Shown here: piece after piece, positions 23,145 to 35,425 of the stretch | Layout: every line of letters begins with the position of its first letter | Position numbering within the stretch: position 1 is the first letter of the stretch | Assembly: GCF_901709675.1 (NCBI RefSeq) | Contig: NC_051094.1 | Location: forward strand, 16,231,501 to 16,295,500 | Direction of reading: 5' to 3' | DNA from: Syngnathus acus | Lineage: Eukaryota > Chordata > Actinopteri > Syngnathiformes > Syngnathidae | DNA length: 64,000 nucleotides | Notes under the pieces: generated by a model | Told to the model about the DNA's origin: nothing | Databases searched by the model: none | Seen by the model: the letters and a program-made list of their open reading frames with translations, nothing else | Made by a program: the position numbers and the translations under genes

Positions 23145-23817
23145 CACATGCTTCATACAATAATCACACACACAAGAATCACATTCATACACCCAAAGAC
23201 TCAAGCGTGTGCCTATACCCTTTTGCCAGTTTGCCTATGAGCCACAGTGCCTGTTACTTTTTTGCCAATAATTCAGTAAAGCAATCAAAACTGAACCACG
23301 TCTTGCCTCCTGTGTTCTGACCGACGAAAAGAGCATAACCATCCGAGCCAACCCCCTATACAGTCCTCAGGCTCCCCAACAATAGCGGTAGCAGTTTGCA
23401 TTATTTTGTTGCAATGTTTTTCCTTATTCAGATTTTTTTCAAGACTACAGTTAAAGTTAGACTTCACTTTGATGGTTAATGCAGTTATTGCAATGTTGTT
23501 GTTTTATCACAGTAGATTGGTTTATTTACATTTCAAAAACCAGAAGCCATTCATTTACAAATGTGATTGCACTTTAGTTTACATATTTAAATGTTCAGCT
23601 ATTAAGATGTGATAGACAGTTTTTGCACGATTTGAATGAGGCAAAATAACATGCTTTTTCTCTCGAATACATTGTTATAATCATTTGTTTCAGTTGTAAT
23701 CATTTTCTGTATAAAAATTACATTTGGAGTTCAAAAAGTCTTTTTTTAAACTTGAGTCTTGAAAAAGAGGGGGTCGTCTTATAATCAGGGTCGTCTTATA
23801 TTCGGGCCAATACGGTA
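22533..23817. mobile_element. DNA element with GTCGTCTTAT...TACGGTA ends, containing a CA microsatellite
   Basis: The left subterminal region (GACGATG, then ATTGAAATAAGACTG, then ATTCGGGGTCTAGACC) matches, inverted, the piece at 52449-52562. The right end is GTCGTCTTATATTCGGGCC followed by AATACGGTA. The left terminal repeat itself appears lost. The superfamily is not clear; the interior shows no transposase, so it is non-autonomous. Confidence 0.55.
23049..23141. repeat. (CA)n microsatellite
   Basis: About 45 CA units with one early interruption (ACCACAC), inside the DNA element at 22533-23817. Confidence 0.97.
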
Positions 23818-24773
23818 CAATATATTTCTGCCCTGTATAAATTTGTAAGTCTTATAATACATGTCTTATAGTACAGTGAATCGTATTCCAGCACCTGTCC
23901 ATGTTTATTTCTCCAGTGTAGATATGGCGCATGCAACAAAGTCGACATCTTACGGTATTAATATCACAGCAAACTGTGCTAAATCTCCACCCCTGAAACA
24001 GTCCTTGACCGTCACACCCCTGGAAAAAACTTGGACCAAGATCTTATAACTATTTCTTTACATTTCATAACAATTTGAATTGGGAGGAACAACTGGTTTC
24101 TAGTCTCACCAGGTACTCGCCAAGCTTATCACTATTTTTTTCCTCAATATAAATTTGTTACAGCGTGGGTCTGGTGCTAAGAATGTTCTTATTGTGCAGA
24201 CACCAGATGTTCAAGTATAGATTTATGCCAAAATCCCATTCACTCTCAAGGCTACATGAGGCGAGTCGATAATTAGGTGTTATAAAAGGAGCCTTTACAA
24301 AACTGCAAGCATCACATTAGAGAATGAAAAATATAGAGAGGAAAAGGGCTGAAAGCCTTAACATTCAAAACATGGAGGCGAACTGTGAAATCAATTAAAG
24401 AAACTGTTGTACCATTTCTAGGCCCGGTTGGTCAAACAATTGATATGGTGTCAATGAATAGCAATGGTTTCAGAAATTAATATATGACTGTGTTATTTCT
24501 GTCAAGTGTATCAAGTTATCGAATATATTTGTCCATTTGTTTGTAAGTCATCTGGTGTCAAACATTAAGATTCTTACTTTTAAATGAGAATTATCTGAAC
24601 GTTTTCACAAATTATTTTTGACAATGTGATGCGCCATCAATGAAAATGTTCCAACATCACAATCTGATGTGAGTCGCTTGAGACCATTGTCATCAACACT
24701 CATAAAAATGAAAAGGTGCTAAATTTGAACATTTAAGGGTTCAATAGCATGTCACTTGAGAACTACCCTAAAA

Positions 24774-25116
24774 CAGGTGTTTTCAACTGGTTTTGTTCAA
24801 GGGACCACCATTATGACCAAGAAACAATTCGGGGACCACTGCTTTGGGGGAATATTATTTTATTTTGCACCAAAGGTGGCTAGCCCTATACAGGCTATTT
24901 ATTGGCATCTGTATTTCTATTTTGGGAATCTCAGCTACAATTAACATAATTTGGATGGGTAAATGATTCAGAAAATTAGCTGGAAAATTAATAAATTTTC
25001 AATAATGAATACATTTTGTTTTTAAAAATGTTACAATTATTTTCCATTTCCTATTTTGCGGACCAATACCGCCACGGACCACTGAAGGGCCGTGGACCAC
25101 CTGTTGACAACTTGTG
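24774..25116. mobile_element. hAT non-autonomous element, copy 1
   Basis: It begins CAGGTGTTTTCAACTGG and ends GACCACCTGTTGACAACTTGTG, flanked by the 8-bp target duplication CCCTAAAA / CCCTAAAC (24766-24773, 25117-25124), as for the hAT superfamily. Length 343 bp. It is homologous end to end with 46998-47342. No transposase. Confidence 0.85.
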
Positions 25117-25560
25117 CCCTAAACGGTACCTATTGTACCCTTTAAACAGCAAACCTTACGATTTGTACCCTTTAGAAGGGTACTGTCTAAACTAAGAATG
25201 GGCAACATTATGAAAAAGATTCCTCAATCACACCTGAACAGTTTAGAGTCACTCATATCATTTAGTAGTACTTGGACCTGTCCATCTCCACTTAAAAAGA
25301 AAATCATGCTACGGTCTAACATGTATGTACCGTGATGTGCAAAATCACATGTATACAGCTCTTAATTTTAATATCAATGGAACCAGCATTTTCATGTTTT
25401 ACAGCAACAGCTTTGTGTTGACAATGTGCAAATTAAAAGTTAAGGTGACATTTAAGACACGCATTCAACAAAACTACATAAGGTTAACATAAACACACTG
25501 AAATGATAATGTTTAAAAACCTTATGGTGGAAAAAAAACGTTCAATATTGCCAACCATAG

Positions 25561-25925
25561 TCCATCCATCCATCCATCCATCCATCCATTGCTTGTCCCC
25601 ACGGGGGTTGCGGGCGTGCTGGAGCCTATCCCAGCCATCATCGAGCAGTAGGCAGGGTACACCCTGAACCGGTTGCCAGCCAATCGCAGGGCACACAGAG
25701 ACAAACAACCATCCGCACTCAAACTCACATCTACGGGCAATTTGGAGTGCTCAATCGGCCTACCAAGCATGTTTTTGGGATGTGGGAGGAACTGGAGTGC
25801 CCGGAGAAAGCCCACACTGGCGCAGCAAGAACAAACTCCACTCAAGGAGGGCAGGAGGTGGACTCGAACCGGCACCCTCCTAACTGTGAGGGAGACGTGC
25901 TAACCAGTGCCCAACCGTGACGCCC
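25561..25925 (-). mobile_element. tRNA-derived SINE, near full length
   Basis: On the minus strand it runs from the head (GTTAGCACGTCTCCCTCAC, B box GGTTCGAGTCC) to the (GGAT)n tail, seen on the plus strand as CCATCCATCC at 25561. No clear target duplication was found. Confidence 0.88.
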
Positions 25926-26224
25926 AGTTCACCTCCATTAGAGGGGAAAACAATCTATAGCTAATGACAATCCCGCCAACATGTACCATGTACCAAAATG
26001 TGCACATTCACATTTACAAGTCAGGCTAGCACTCGATCACACGAAAACTAAATTTAAAGCTACGGTTAATTAACACACACATTCAATAAACTATGGCTAA
26101 AATAAACATACTTAAATGATAATGATTACTCACATTATGACGGAAAAAGGTCAGTATTGCTTGCCGCAATGCACACTGGGAACTGAAGTGGCTCAAGGTA
26201 CAAAAACTACACAAACAACAGTCA

Positions 26225-26400
26225 TTTTCAACACCCAGCGCTTATCCTGTTCAGGGTTGTGGGGTGTGCTGGAGCCTATCCGCTGACATCAGGCAGAAGG
26301 CAGACTACACCCTGAACTGGTCGTCGGTCAGTTGCAGGGCACATATAGTGACAAACAACCAATTGTGACCTCATTGCACACCGCCACTAAGCGGGAATCC
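26225..26400 (-). mobile_element. Decayed SINE 3' half
   Basis: GTGCTGGAGCCTATCC, CCTGAACTGGTCGTCGG and TTGCAGGGCACATATAG match the 3' half of the SINE family in reverse orientation. Head and tail are lost. Confidence 0.6.
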
Positions 26401-27044
26401 ATTCAACTCTGACTGGCCACAAGGCAGACGAGTATACCCCTACAGACAATGAGCGAAGTTTACAAAGCAAATAGTTTTCCCTGCATTCCATACAACAGCT
26501 GGCTCCTTTGAAAGCAATTACATAAACCTTACATAAACTTGTTTGTATCCTTACAAGCAAACAAAAGGGTAGAAAAATGTTTAGAAACTTTGTATTCCTT
26601 TTCTAACCATAAACAGTATTTGTACCAAGGGTTCAATTGTGAACACTACATGTTACATCACAACAAGTTGTATCTTGGAGAGCAAAAAATTACCCCTATC
26701 GTACACTTTTTTTCTGATAGTGTGGGATCTGAAAATATATAAAGGAAGTCTTCACTGGGACGACACTAATACGTCAAGAGTGATTACCATTCAAATTGTT
26801 GGCATGCAAGTCCCATCCCTCACAAATTCCAGAAAGGAACTCGTACTCCAAGTAAGAATTTTTTTACTTGAGTTTAAATTAATTTTCATTGGTCAATGGA
26901 AATTCTCTGGTTGGAGGTTGCATAGGAAAGTGACAAAATATTGTAATGTTGTGATATGATATGGATTAAAATATATGGTATGTTAAAGATATTTTTATAT
27001 TTCAATTGTGTATGAGCAGTTCCGATAATGGATTGATAAATTAT

Positions 27045-27436
27045 ATTTGCACATCCGCCTCACAGTTCAGAGGTGCAGGGTTCAATTTTAATTGTGAGGA
27101 TGAGAAGTTCAGATAATGGATGCATGGATGAATTATATTTGCACATCCGCCTCACAATTCAGAGGTGCAAGGTTCGATTCCGGCGCCGGCCTTCCTGTGT
27201 GGCATGTGCCTGCGTGGATTTTTTCTGGGTCCTCTGGTCTCCTTACACATTCCGCAGACATAAATTGTAGGTTACTTGGGTACTCTAAATTGTCCGTAGG
27301 TGTGACTGTGAGTGTGAATGCTTGTTTATCTATGAATGCCTTGCAATTGGCTGATGACCACTTCAGTCTACCACCCAAAGACTGCTGGGATACACTCCAG
27401 GACGCCCGCGACCCTCATAAGGATAAGTGGTTCTGA
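27045..27436 (+). mobile_element. SINE with duplicated head
   Basis: The head sequence GCACATCCGCCTCACAG occurs twice (27050 and 27142), separated by a short SINE 3' end with GGATGCATGGATG. The second head is followed by a diverged full body ending GATAAGTGGTTCTGAAG. This looks like one insertion next to or into another, or a tandem duplication. Confidence 0.75.
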
Positions 27437-27930
27437 AGATAAATGAATGAATGAATGCAACTACATGCAACTGTAATTTGGCAAGTGGAGTTAAAATACA
27501 ACATGCTTTTATGTCTCTACTTTCCCTTGACATTGGCTTGACAAGCTTGGTTGGCTGACCAGGTGCTCAAAATAACACCACACAGTTCCCGGCAATCCCT
27601 TTTGTCAGCACAAAAGTCTATAAAAAGTATGTAAGCGGTAGAGCCACACCAAGATGAGTAGATATCATCAATTTAAAAAGGCGATGCAAAATAGAAAATA
27701 ATTAAAATAGGAAAGGAGTCTCAGCAATTAGCTGGCCGTCAGTTCAGGGTGTACCCTGCTTATAGCCTAAAGTCAGCTTGGATAAGCTCCAGGACGCCCG
27801 CGACCCTGGTGAGGTGAAGCTGTTCAGATAGTGGATGGGTCGATGGAAATGAGGCATCAGGGATACTATTACATACCAGGAAACCTACACTGTGATTTTT
27901 TTTAAACTTGGTTTCAAAGCTTTGTACCAA

Positions 27931-28345
27931 ATCTCACAATAAGTGAAATGGTGAGCGGTTCATTATTAAACCTCACAAGTGAAAATGAAAATCTAGGTAG
28001 ATCATTTGCTCTCATTCCTCTTCAAGACATGCTATTGTACTTACAGCAGTAAGCTTGGGATCAATAAAAGTTGTACAATAAACATATTGGTTGTTGCTGA
28101 GAAAAAGATTTCTCCTTGACTTGACCATTGACAGTATCTCACAATAAGTGAAATGGTGAGCGGCTCATTATTAAACCTCACCACTGATCACGGTGGACTA
28201 GTAATTTAGCATTTGCTCTCGTTCCTCTTCATGACATGCTATTGTACTTACAGTAAGCTTAGGATGAATAAATGTTGTATAATAAACATGTTGGTTACTT
28301 GGTGTTGCTGAGAAAAGGATTTCTCTTTGACTTGACCATTGTAAT
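27931..28345. repeat. Two-copy tandem duplication, period about 205 bp
   Basis: CTCACAATAAGTGAAATGG starts at 27933 and 28138. The copies share GACATGCTATTGTACTTACAG and GACTTGACCATTG and differ by small indels. No coding potential. Confidence 0.85.
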
Positions 28346-29489
28346 AATGATAGTATTGTCAACACTAATTGCAAAGTGGACTTGTGTAAAACGTCATGGA
28401 TTAGCAATTAAAAATGAGTTGAAGCAGTCTGAAAGAGTCAAGGGCAGAGAGCACTCCAAAAATGGCCGAACAGGCATCAGAGAAATATAAAGGAACAAGG
28501 TCTTTCCCCTTCTGGAAGTGTGTCAGCTGGCAAGGGGTGAGGAATGGTGGGTTGTTATCAGCAGTTAGGTCCCAGCATGTCAGGGTCAAGGGGAACGAGA
28601 TGAGAGGGATGAGGAGCGGAAGAGGTGGGGGTGTCAGGAGGGAGGAGGACCACACCAGGTGAAGGCACGCTTGTGGAGCGTGCTGAGTGCACTTCTTGCA
28701 CAGATGAGCCAGCAAAAGCTAAAGAAGAAGGATTTAGCCAGAAACCACTGCCAAATGTCCTTGGCACATGTCCCCCATTGACGTTAGCACAGTAGACCAA
28801 AACTAAGCCAAGTGCAGTTTCCTGGTTATATAAGGTGTGAGGAGGTGGAAGATGAACTTAACAAAGGTTTGTTTGGAGGCATATCAGCCGCATTCACAGA
28901 TTGTTTTAAGTATGTGCAATATTTACAGATGCCTTGTCTGCTATGTAGCAGCATAGTTAGGAAGATAAGCACTGCTGCCACACAGTCAAGAGATGTCAAT
29001 TCACATCTCCATTGGAGCAGCTCTGTGTGGAGCTGCTTGCGTGGGGTTTCTTGCATGGCTACTTTGGCTTCCTCTTGTATTACAAAGCAAAATTAATAGA
29101 AAACACGGGTGACCAAAGGACATTTGCAGCCCGCCATCCACTTGTTTTGTGACACCCACATCCCCTAAGGGCGCCATGCCCCTGAAAACAACTCCGACTA
29201 ATACTGATAGTGACAATAACAATAGAGACTGTTTTATGCTAAGCGTTTCTAAACATGCAAAGACACAAAGAAAAATTCACAAATAAAACAGTCACAAATA
29301 ACTGTTCAAAATAGAGAATGAACATAAGTCTTACAAGCAAAGACAAGGAGCTTTATTTACATCGCAAGCTTCATAACTCAATATGCTTTATACAAGCACA
29401 GCAAATCTTTAGGGTTAGAGTTGGCAAGTCTATATTCACCCTGTGAGTGACAGGTGATCAATCAATGTTGTAAAAGACAACAATATGGA

Positions 29490-29572
29490 TAGATGGAGGT
29501 AGGGAGGGAGGGAGAGATGGATGGAGGGAGGGAGGGATGGGTGGACGGACGGACGGACGGACGGACGGGTGG
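29490..29572. repeat. GGAG/GGAT/GGAC low-complexity tract
   Basis: Runs of AGGGAGGGAGG, GATGGATGG and five GGAC units. Probably a degenerate SINE tail or simple repeat. Confidence 0.85.
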
Positions 29573-32280
29573 ACGTTTCTTTGCAACATTGAGGTCATCA
29601 TTCGGCTTGAGCAAAGTTTAACACAAAGACGAGAGATGTGAATTTTGCAAAGTCACACCAGAATGTATCTTAGTACTACAGTACAAATTATTCTTTAAAC
29701 AAACCACTGAACTCGAGGCCTTAATCATCTGACTGAGTCAACTTTGCAAGGATGATATCAGAACTGTTCCTTTACACATAGTAAATGATAAAATATATTT
29801 TCTCTAAACCTATTCAAGGTCATTTGTTGAAGTGAAATATTGACATAGTCTTCCCACTTTGCAATTCTAAACAGATAAGTGTAATGGAAACATTATTAAT
29901 TGCTGCACTGAGCCATGGGTCCTCCTTAGACAGAGGACAAGCTAGGCCTATTGTGGGACCAGCCCTGGTGGTGTCATCGGGAAATGATTTGAGGGTCCAT
30001 AGAGTAAAGGTATGAGGTATATTCCAATATCCACATATAGTTGACATTGCAATAGTTAGGAACTTTAAGTTACAGTCTGATTAGTAAACTGATTTACATA
30101 TAGACCTCCTGACACCTTGTGAGGAGAGAAAACAAAGGGTTGCATGCCCCTAACCGGTTTATGGTTGCTTGAAGGTGTTAGCAGTTCCTGGGTGGAAATG
30201 AAGGTAATTGCTCTTTATTGTGACCATTTGTCTAAATACACCACAGGTACAGTAATATTTGTCTTTGAACCATCGACAACATTATACGACCGTCAATGTA
30301 GAAGTTGGATGCACAGAGAATAAGAAAAGACTCTTCATGCTTGACATTTTAGACACAGGTACATGAAATCATCAAACTTGATAACTTTGGTAGTAAAACA
30401 CGTCATACAACATGGCATTTCTTGTTTAGCCAATAAAGCTGTGACGACTTGCTGCCCTAACATTTATAAAATTTAGCTGCACACCTCCAGTACAGTTCTG
30501 TGGCGTTGGGTCATCATTTATCATTGTACAGTATAATCAGCAGGGTGTTTTATCATTGAGAAAGATGTTGGACATGTGGTGCAGCTAAAACAAACGTAGT
30601 AGTTGGCATTGCTATGTGCCAAGGTGAGACCACAGACACCAACACATCAAGCAAATAAACAGAGATAATAAATATGTCGGTTCTCCTGCTCGATGCTTAT
30701 CGCTCAGTTGATAGTGGTGCTCAGGTCCTGTACTCTTGAATATATTCATGTACAAAATCCATCATTAGACCGCCCACCACTGCCTATCATGAGTGTTGTT
30801 GTACTCAGGGGGATCCACAGCCTTGACTGGCCAAGATCTGATTAGAGACTTGTTGGGTGGTAGTGGGAGGGGTTATAGGCTTGCCTGTCAAAAGCCAATC
30901 CGTCAACCTTGAGGAGATAAAGCGATACACCCTGGATCACTGACCTGCACTGCACTCATGATGTTGGTCTGCTGACAATTTACTGACAACGCAACCTACT
31001 GTACAACCACTAACTATACAATTTGAAATCTTCTTAAAGATATATGGAGTATACGTTTTGATACATAGGGATGTGGTTTATTAGTAACTCACTAATGATC
31101 AGTTTGATTCTTATCAATGCCTTCATTTTCTAAACCTGTCTCATTCGGGTAACAGGTGAGCCTCACCAACAGACTTTATGTGAAAAACATGGAACACTCT
31201 GGGCTGGTTGCCAGTCAATTGCAGACTAAATATAGACAAATTCAACCATTTAGACAATTCAGGCTTTAATTAATCTGACATGCATGTTTTTGGAATATGG
31301 GAGTAAGCCGTTTGTACTGATTTGCACACATTCACGTGTATGTAATAATCAGCATCTATGTTAAGTAAGACACAGTGAACATTTTCGGGGGTGTTTTTTC
31401 TTATTTTATTTTCGTCATAGCAACAGAGTTGTTTGCACATTACCCTCACTGTTCTGAGGTTGGGCATCCAAATCTGGTCTTTGAACTTGTGTAGAGTTTG
31501 CATGTTCTCCCAAGGCTTTCTTGGGGTGTCTCTGGATATTCCAGCTTTCTCCCAAAAACATGCATGCTATGTTAGTTAGCTAGTTAGCAACACTTTAAAT
31601 TGTCCATAGGTGTGAATGGGTGGTTGCCCTGTGCTTGGCTCGTATCACTATTTCAAAAATATTAAATTCAGATAACATTCTTCTGCATAGAACGAAATCT
31701 CAAAATGGAGCATTTAAAATGCTGGTAAAAGAAAAATATGGACATGAATTTGTTAATCCAGAATCCTTATTAACATACTTGGGTACTACATGTAACCTGA
31801 AGAAACTACATACCTCTAAATATTATAAATGCAACCTTGCAAACATCCCCATTATGGAAAGTAAGCTACTTCAGTGATTCTCAAACTCTTGTCAAAATCT
31901 TGTTGGTTTAGTTATTAAACCTGTAAATTTTAATTTGATGTTTAAAAATGTTTTGTTTATTAACATTTGTTTTGATCGACATTCTGTTCAACTTTTATGT
32001 GGAATACATTTTAAGGAAATCATTATTTTAGTACAGTTTTGTATTTTCCTATATTAAGATGCCGTGCAAATGTTCACGCCACAGTATGCAAGTTTACAGT
32101 GGCATACATTAATAACGATAGGTTTTAAGAATAAGACCTCGTTTACTGTTTTTAAGGTCATTTAGGCCTCCTCTGCTGTGTATTCTGAGCAGCTAAGTAG
32201 ATTTCAAGTGGTATTTTGCAAAGTTTGAGAAGCACTGGGCTACGTAAATCCATTTTGGTCACATATTGCACAAACATCAA

Positions 32281-33329
32281 TTACCGTAATTTTCGGACTA
32301 TAAGCCGCACCGGACTATAAACCGCACCAGCTAAAATTCGGGGATATTTTAGTTTTTTTCCTTATATAAGCCGCACCTGACTATAAACCGCACGTTCGCA
32401 CGAGTTATTTACAAAGAAAGACAATACACAGAAAGCCTTTTTAAAGTTTTAATAACATACTTTAACATGTCTTTCTAAATGCTGCCTGTGACACGGCAGT
32501 AATACCGCAGCAACACGGAAGTGTGCACGCGAGTTATTTACAAAGAAAGACGGTCCACAGAAAGCCTTTTTAAAGTTTTAATAACATACCTTAACATTTC
32601 TTTCCAAACACTGCCTGTGACGCGGCAGTAATACCGCAGCAACACGGTAGCACAGCACCTACAGGGCTGGTTAGAAAAACATACCAGTAAAAGTAAAAAA
32701 AGAACCAGTAAAAGAGCCGTCTTCATCTTCCTCCTGTGCACTGAAACCATCGAAGTCTTCCTCCTCAGTGTCCGATTGGAATAGCGTTAGTTATCCTTCG
32801 CCACACACTTTCTCAGTATCTCTTTGGTCGTCGCTTTTATGCATTTCTTCTAGCATTTTCCATGATGAGGGTGTGTTCATGCTAATTTTATTCAAGCACG
32901 AAGCGCTAAGTTACATTAAACTAGCGAGCTACATGTAGAGCTCCAGAGTAGACGTGACTGGGAAATAAATAAAGAAAAAAGGGTGCCGCAACACGATGTC
33001 ATCAACAATGGGCCAAATCGACTGCCTTTAACTTAAAAGCGGTACAATATATATTTCTTTTGTCCCCGATTATGACGGTTTGTGTATAAAAACTTCCTTT
33101 CAGTAATGTCCATCTTGATCTCGTTCTGTCGCTTCTTTGTGTGAATTATACGGCACTATTTGCCTGGCGGATGGACATGCGGTCCACAGCCTTTTTACGA
33201 GTGTATAAAAGTGATCAAGTCATCACAAAAATCACGGAAAAATTCCATAGATAAGCCGCACCGGACTATAAGCTGCAGGGTTCAAAATTTGAGCAAAAAG
33301 TAGCGGCTAATAGTCCGAAATTTACGTTA
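32281..33329. mobile_element. DNA transposon with about 28-bp terminal inverted repeats
   Basis: The left end TTACCGTAATTTTCGGACTA continuing TAAGCCGC is mirrored at the right (reverse complement TAACGTAAATTTCGGACTAT then TAGCCGC). Inside, GAGTTATTTACAAAGAAAGAC occurs at 32402 and 32531, giving a tandem duplication of 129 bp that runs to the GCAACACGG words. No transposase frame was seen. It ends about 750 bp before the inferred nr6a1 polyadenylation site. Superfamily not assigned. Confidence 0.75.
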
Positions 33330-34080
33330 GAGAAAAATCTTCACATGATCACCAGGCATTTAAATTAAAGCTACTTCCAATTGCTTTTAAAGAAAATTGA
33401 GAAAAGCATTTTGTCCAAAAGAAGTCACTCAAACCATTACGTCGTGTTGAAAGCAATTCGAAGAATAGAAATAGAAACAGATGAAAGGTAAAAATACAAG
33501 TTGGATGAATCCTGGTAGTTGACCTAATCAAGGACCTCAAATCTACCCTCTGTAATCCTGCTCTAGTATCTGGAACAGTTTGAGTTTATTTGAAAGGTGT
33601 TTGAAATACTGTCAAATAAACAGATTCGATCCAGATTACTTATTGAAAATTTCCGGTAACATTGTATTTTCATATTGTACTGCATTGATGATTTCTATAT
33701 TGATGACGTGATAGTGGTGGTATTCAGTCATGGATGGAGTTGGTCTCCACATAAGTCCCACATCAAATGCACAGCGTGCCACATGCTACAAATGACAAGA
33801 GCAGTAAGAACACAAAAGAGGACTTTTTTCCCCCCTCATTGAGGGGAGTGGTCAATATTTCAAAAATCATCTAAAAAATTTTAAATTTATATTTGTGTTT
33901 AAAAAGAGGTGATGGACTAAAAACTACTTATTTTCCGTTCAGCTTTCAGTTCTCCACTCTCTGTTTAGAAAAGGTTCAGGAACATTGGATCAGCCCAGCA
34001 TCTAATCAGTTGCCAGTATATTCCTTTCTGTGACTAAAATAAATGGAATGAACAGAAAAATCAAGGACAGCGTGGGTATG
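33330..34080. other. Intergenic stretch downstream of nr6a1
   Basis: AT-rich, no repeat family or exon recognised. It separates the TIR element from the inferred end of the nr6a1 transcript. Confidence 0.45.
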
Positions 34081-34097
34081 CTTGCATAACGTTCACA

Positions 34098-34103
34098 TTT
34101 ATT
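34098..34103 (-). terminator. nr6a1: Candidate nr6a1 polyadenylation signal (AATAAA)
   Basis: TTTATT on the plus strand reads AATAAA on the minus strand, in context CCAAATAAATGTG. It is the canonical hexamer near the edge of the repeat-free stretch. Cleavage would fall at about 34080. Other hexamers upstream could give shorter forms. Confidence 0.45.
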
Positions 34104-35231
34104 TGGTTTTCATTTCCTAACACATTCTAAACATGCTTTTAACACATAATGGATCACATTCTTCACAGGTAGTTAAAGTAACAAGAGCAGACAAGATTTC
34201 TGAAGAAAAAAAACACGAAGCAGTTTCAATTGTCTGTTCACAGTAAACAACAGTGGGTAAATCAATGTATTCCCTGGGATATTTCATTATTCGATTCTTA
34301 TTCACTTCAACCCCAGATTCTCCTCACCTTGTGCTCCTGTAAACAGGCTATGAATGTGTTGCATCACTGGAGATGGACACATTTTACATGAAGATACAGC
34401 AAACAATGTATGACGGGCAAATTCAACTGCATATTAAGCATACACCAAGAGAAAACGATACATTTAAATGGTGATAACTTTGTGGCAATGAATACAGAGT
34501 AAAATGATCTCTGCACTTACACAGAGCAGTCAGAAAGACTAAAAATCATAACAGAGGGCCCTTCGTTATTAGCCTCTCCTTATTATATCATGTTAATATC
34601 ATTATCAGTGAGTAAAGTTGCAGCCTCAATTCAGAAGCCCGCATGAGTCCAAACCCAATGATAAAACCGCAGTAGTCTCGTGCCATAGTGCCAGGGTCAT
34701 CCGACTGAGCGGAAGCATGTAAACACAAGTAGATGTCAGCGCGACCACAATTACATTCCCTGATTGATAATCGATCACAAGCAGCATCAGATATGATAAG
34801 CAGCCACATTGTGAACACTGTTACCTTGAATGGTCAACAGCAATCATTTAGCTAAAAAACAAAAAAAACTACACAGGCATAGCGTGACGTGTTGAATATC
34901 ATGTATACACACATCCAACCACCATTCACAAGCTAGCGAGCTGCTTAAAAAAAAATGTCAACACAGGAAAATAAAGCACTGCATGAGGGCAGCGATAATG
35001 CTTCATGTGAATAACAATCAGTAGGCTGACATTGTCATGGACATTCTTTCATCTTTGGTTTTGGATTCACGATAACGGGGCAGAAGTGAAACAAAAGATG
35101 ACCCTAATTCAAAATGAAACAAAAGGGTTGCATGAACGAGGATCCCTGATAATAGAGATTAAAATATTTGTTGTGTTCCAGCCAGAGGTCAGGGAAAATT
35201 AGCGGCTGACAGAGATAAACAGCAGCAAGTG

Positions 35232-35239
35232 TGAGGTAG
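35232..35239 (-). promoter_or_regulatory. let-7 8-mer seed match in nr6a1 3' UTR
   Basis: The plus strand TGAGGTAG means the transcript carries CUACCUCA, an 8-mer match to let-7 (seed plus A opposite position 1). Confidence 0.6.
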
Positions 35240-35413
35240 AGAGCAACATGCAGCAACATGCTTAAAAAGTTACAATAATCTGGTTTGAAGCACTTTTCTA
35301 AATCTGAGGTCACTGGGTGAGATAAGCGACAAACTATGAAAATGTAAGCAATGAGTCCAATAAATAAGACAAAAAAAATCACCTATTTGTAGTGTAAGTA
35401 AAATGATGACAAA

Positions 35414-35425
35414 GAGGTAGTTTCA
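35414..35425 (-). promoter_or_regulatory. miR-196 extended match / let-7 7-mer in nr6a1 3' UTR
   Basis: The plus strand GAGGTAGTTTCA contains AGGTAGTTTCA (35415-35425), identical to positions 2-12 of miR-196, so the transcript can pair over 11 consecutive nucleotides. It also contains the let-7 7-mer GAGGTAG (35414-35420). Mouse Nr6a1 is a reported miR-196 target in axial patterning. Confidence 0.6.

Larger units (their letters stand above)
23818..27040. other. Intergenic, repeats only
   Basis: It holds a hAT element at 24774-25116, a SINE at 25561-25925 and a decayed SINE at about 26225-26400. The rest is AT-rich with no recognisable exon. Confidence 0.5.
27450..32280. other. Intergenic, no gene recognised
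   Basis: It contains a SINE 3' half at about 27725-27845, a 205-bp tandem duplication at 27931-28345, a decayed SINE near 28978-29095, a GGA-rich tract at 29490-29572 and decayed SINE pieces at about 31120-31310 (minus) and 31440-31640 (plus). The segment 30690-30970 matches no repeat in the window and could be functional non-coding DNA, but this is only a guess. Confidence 0.5.
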
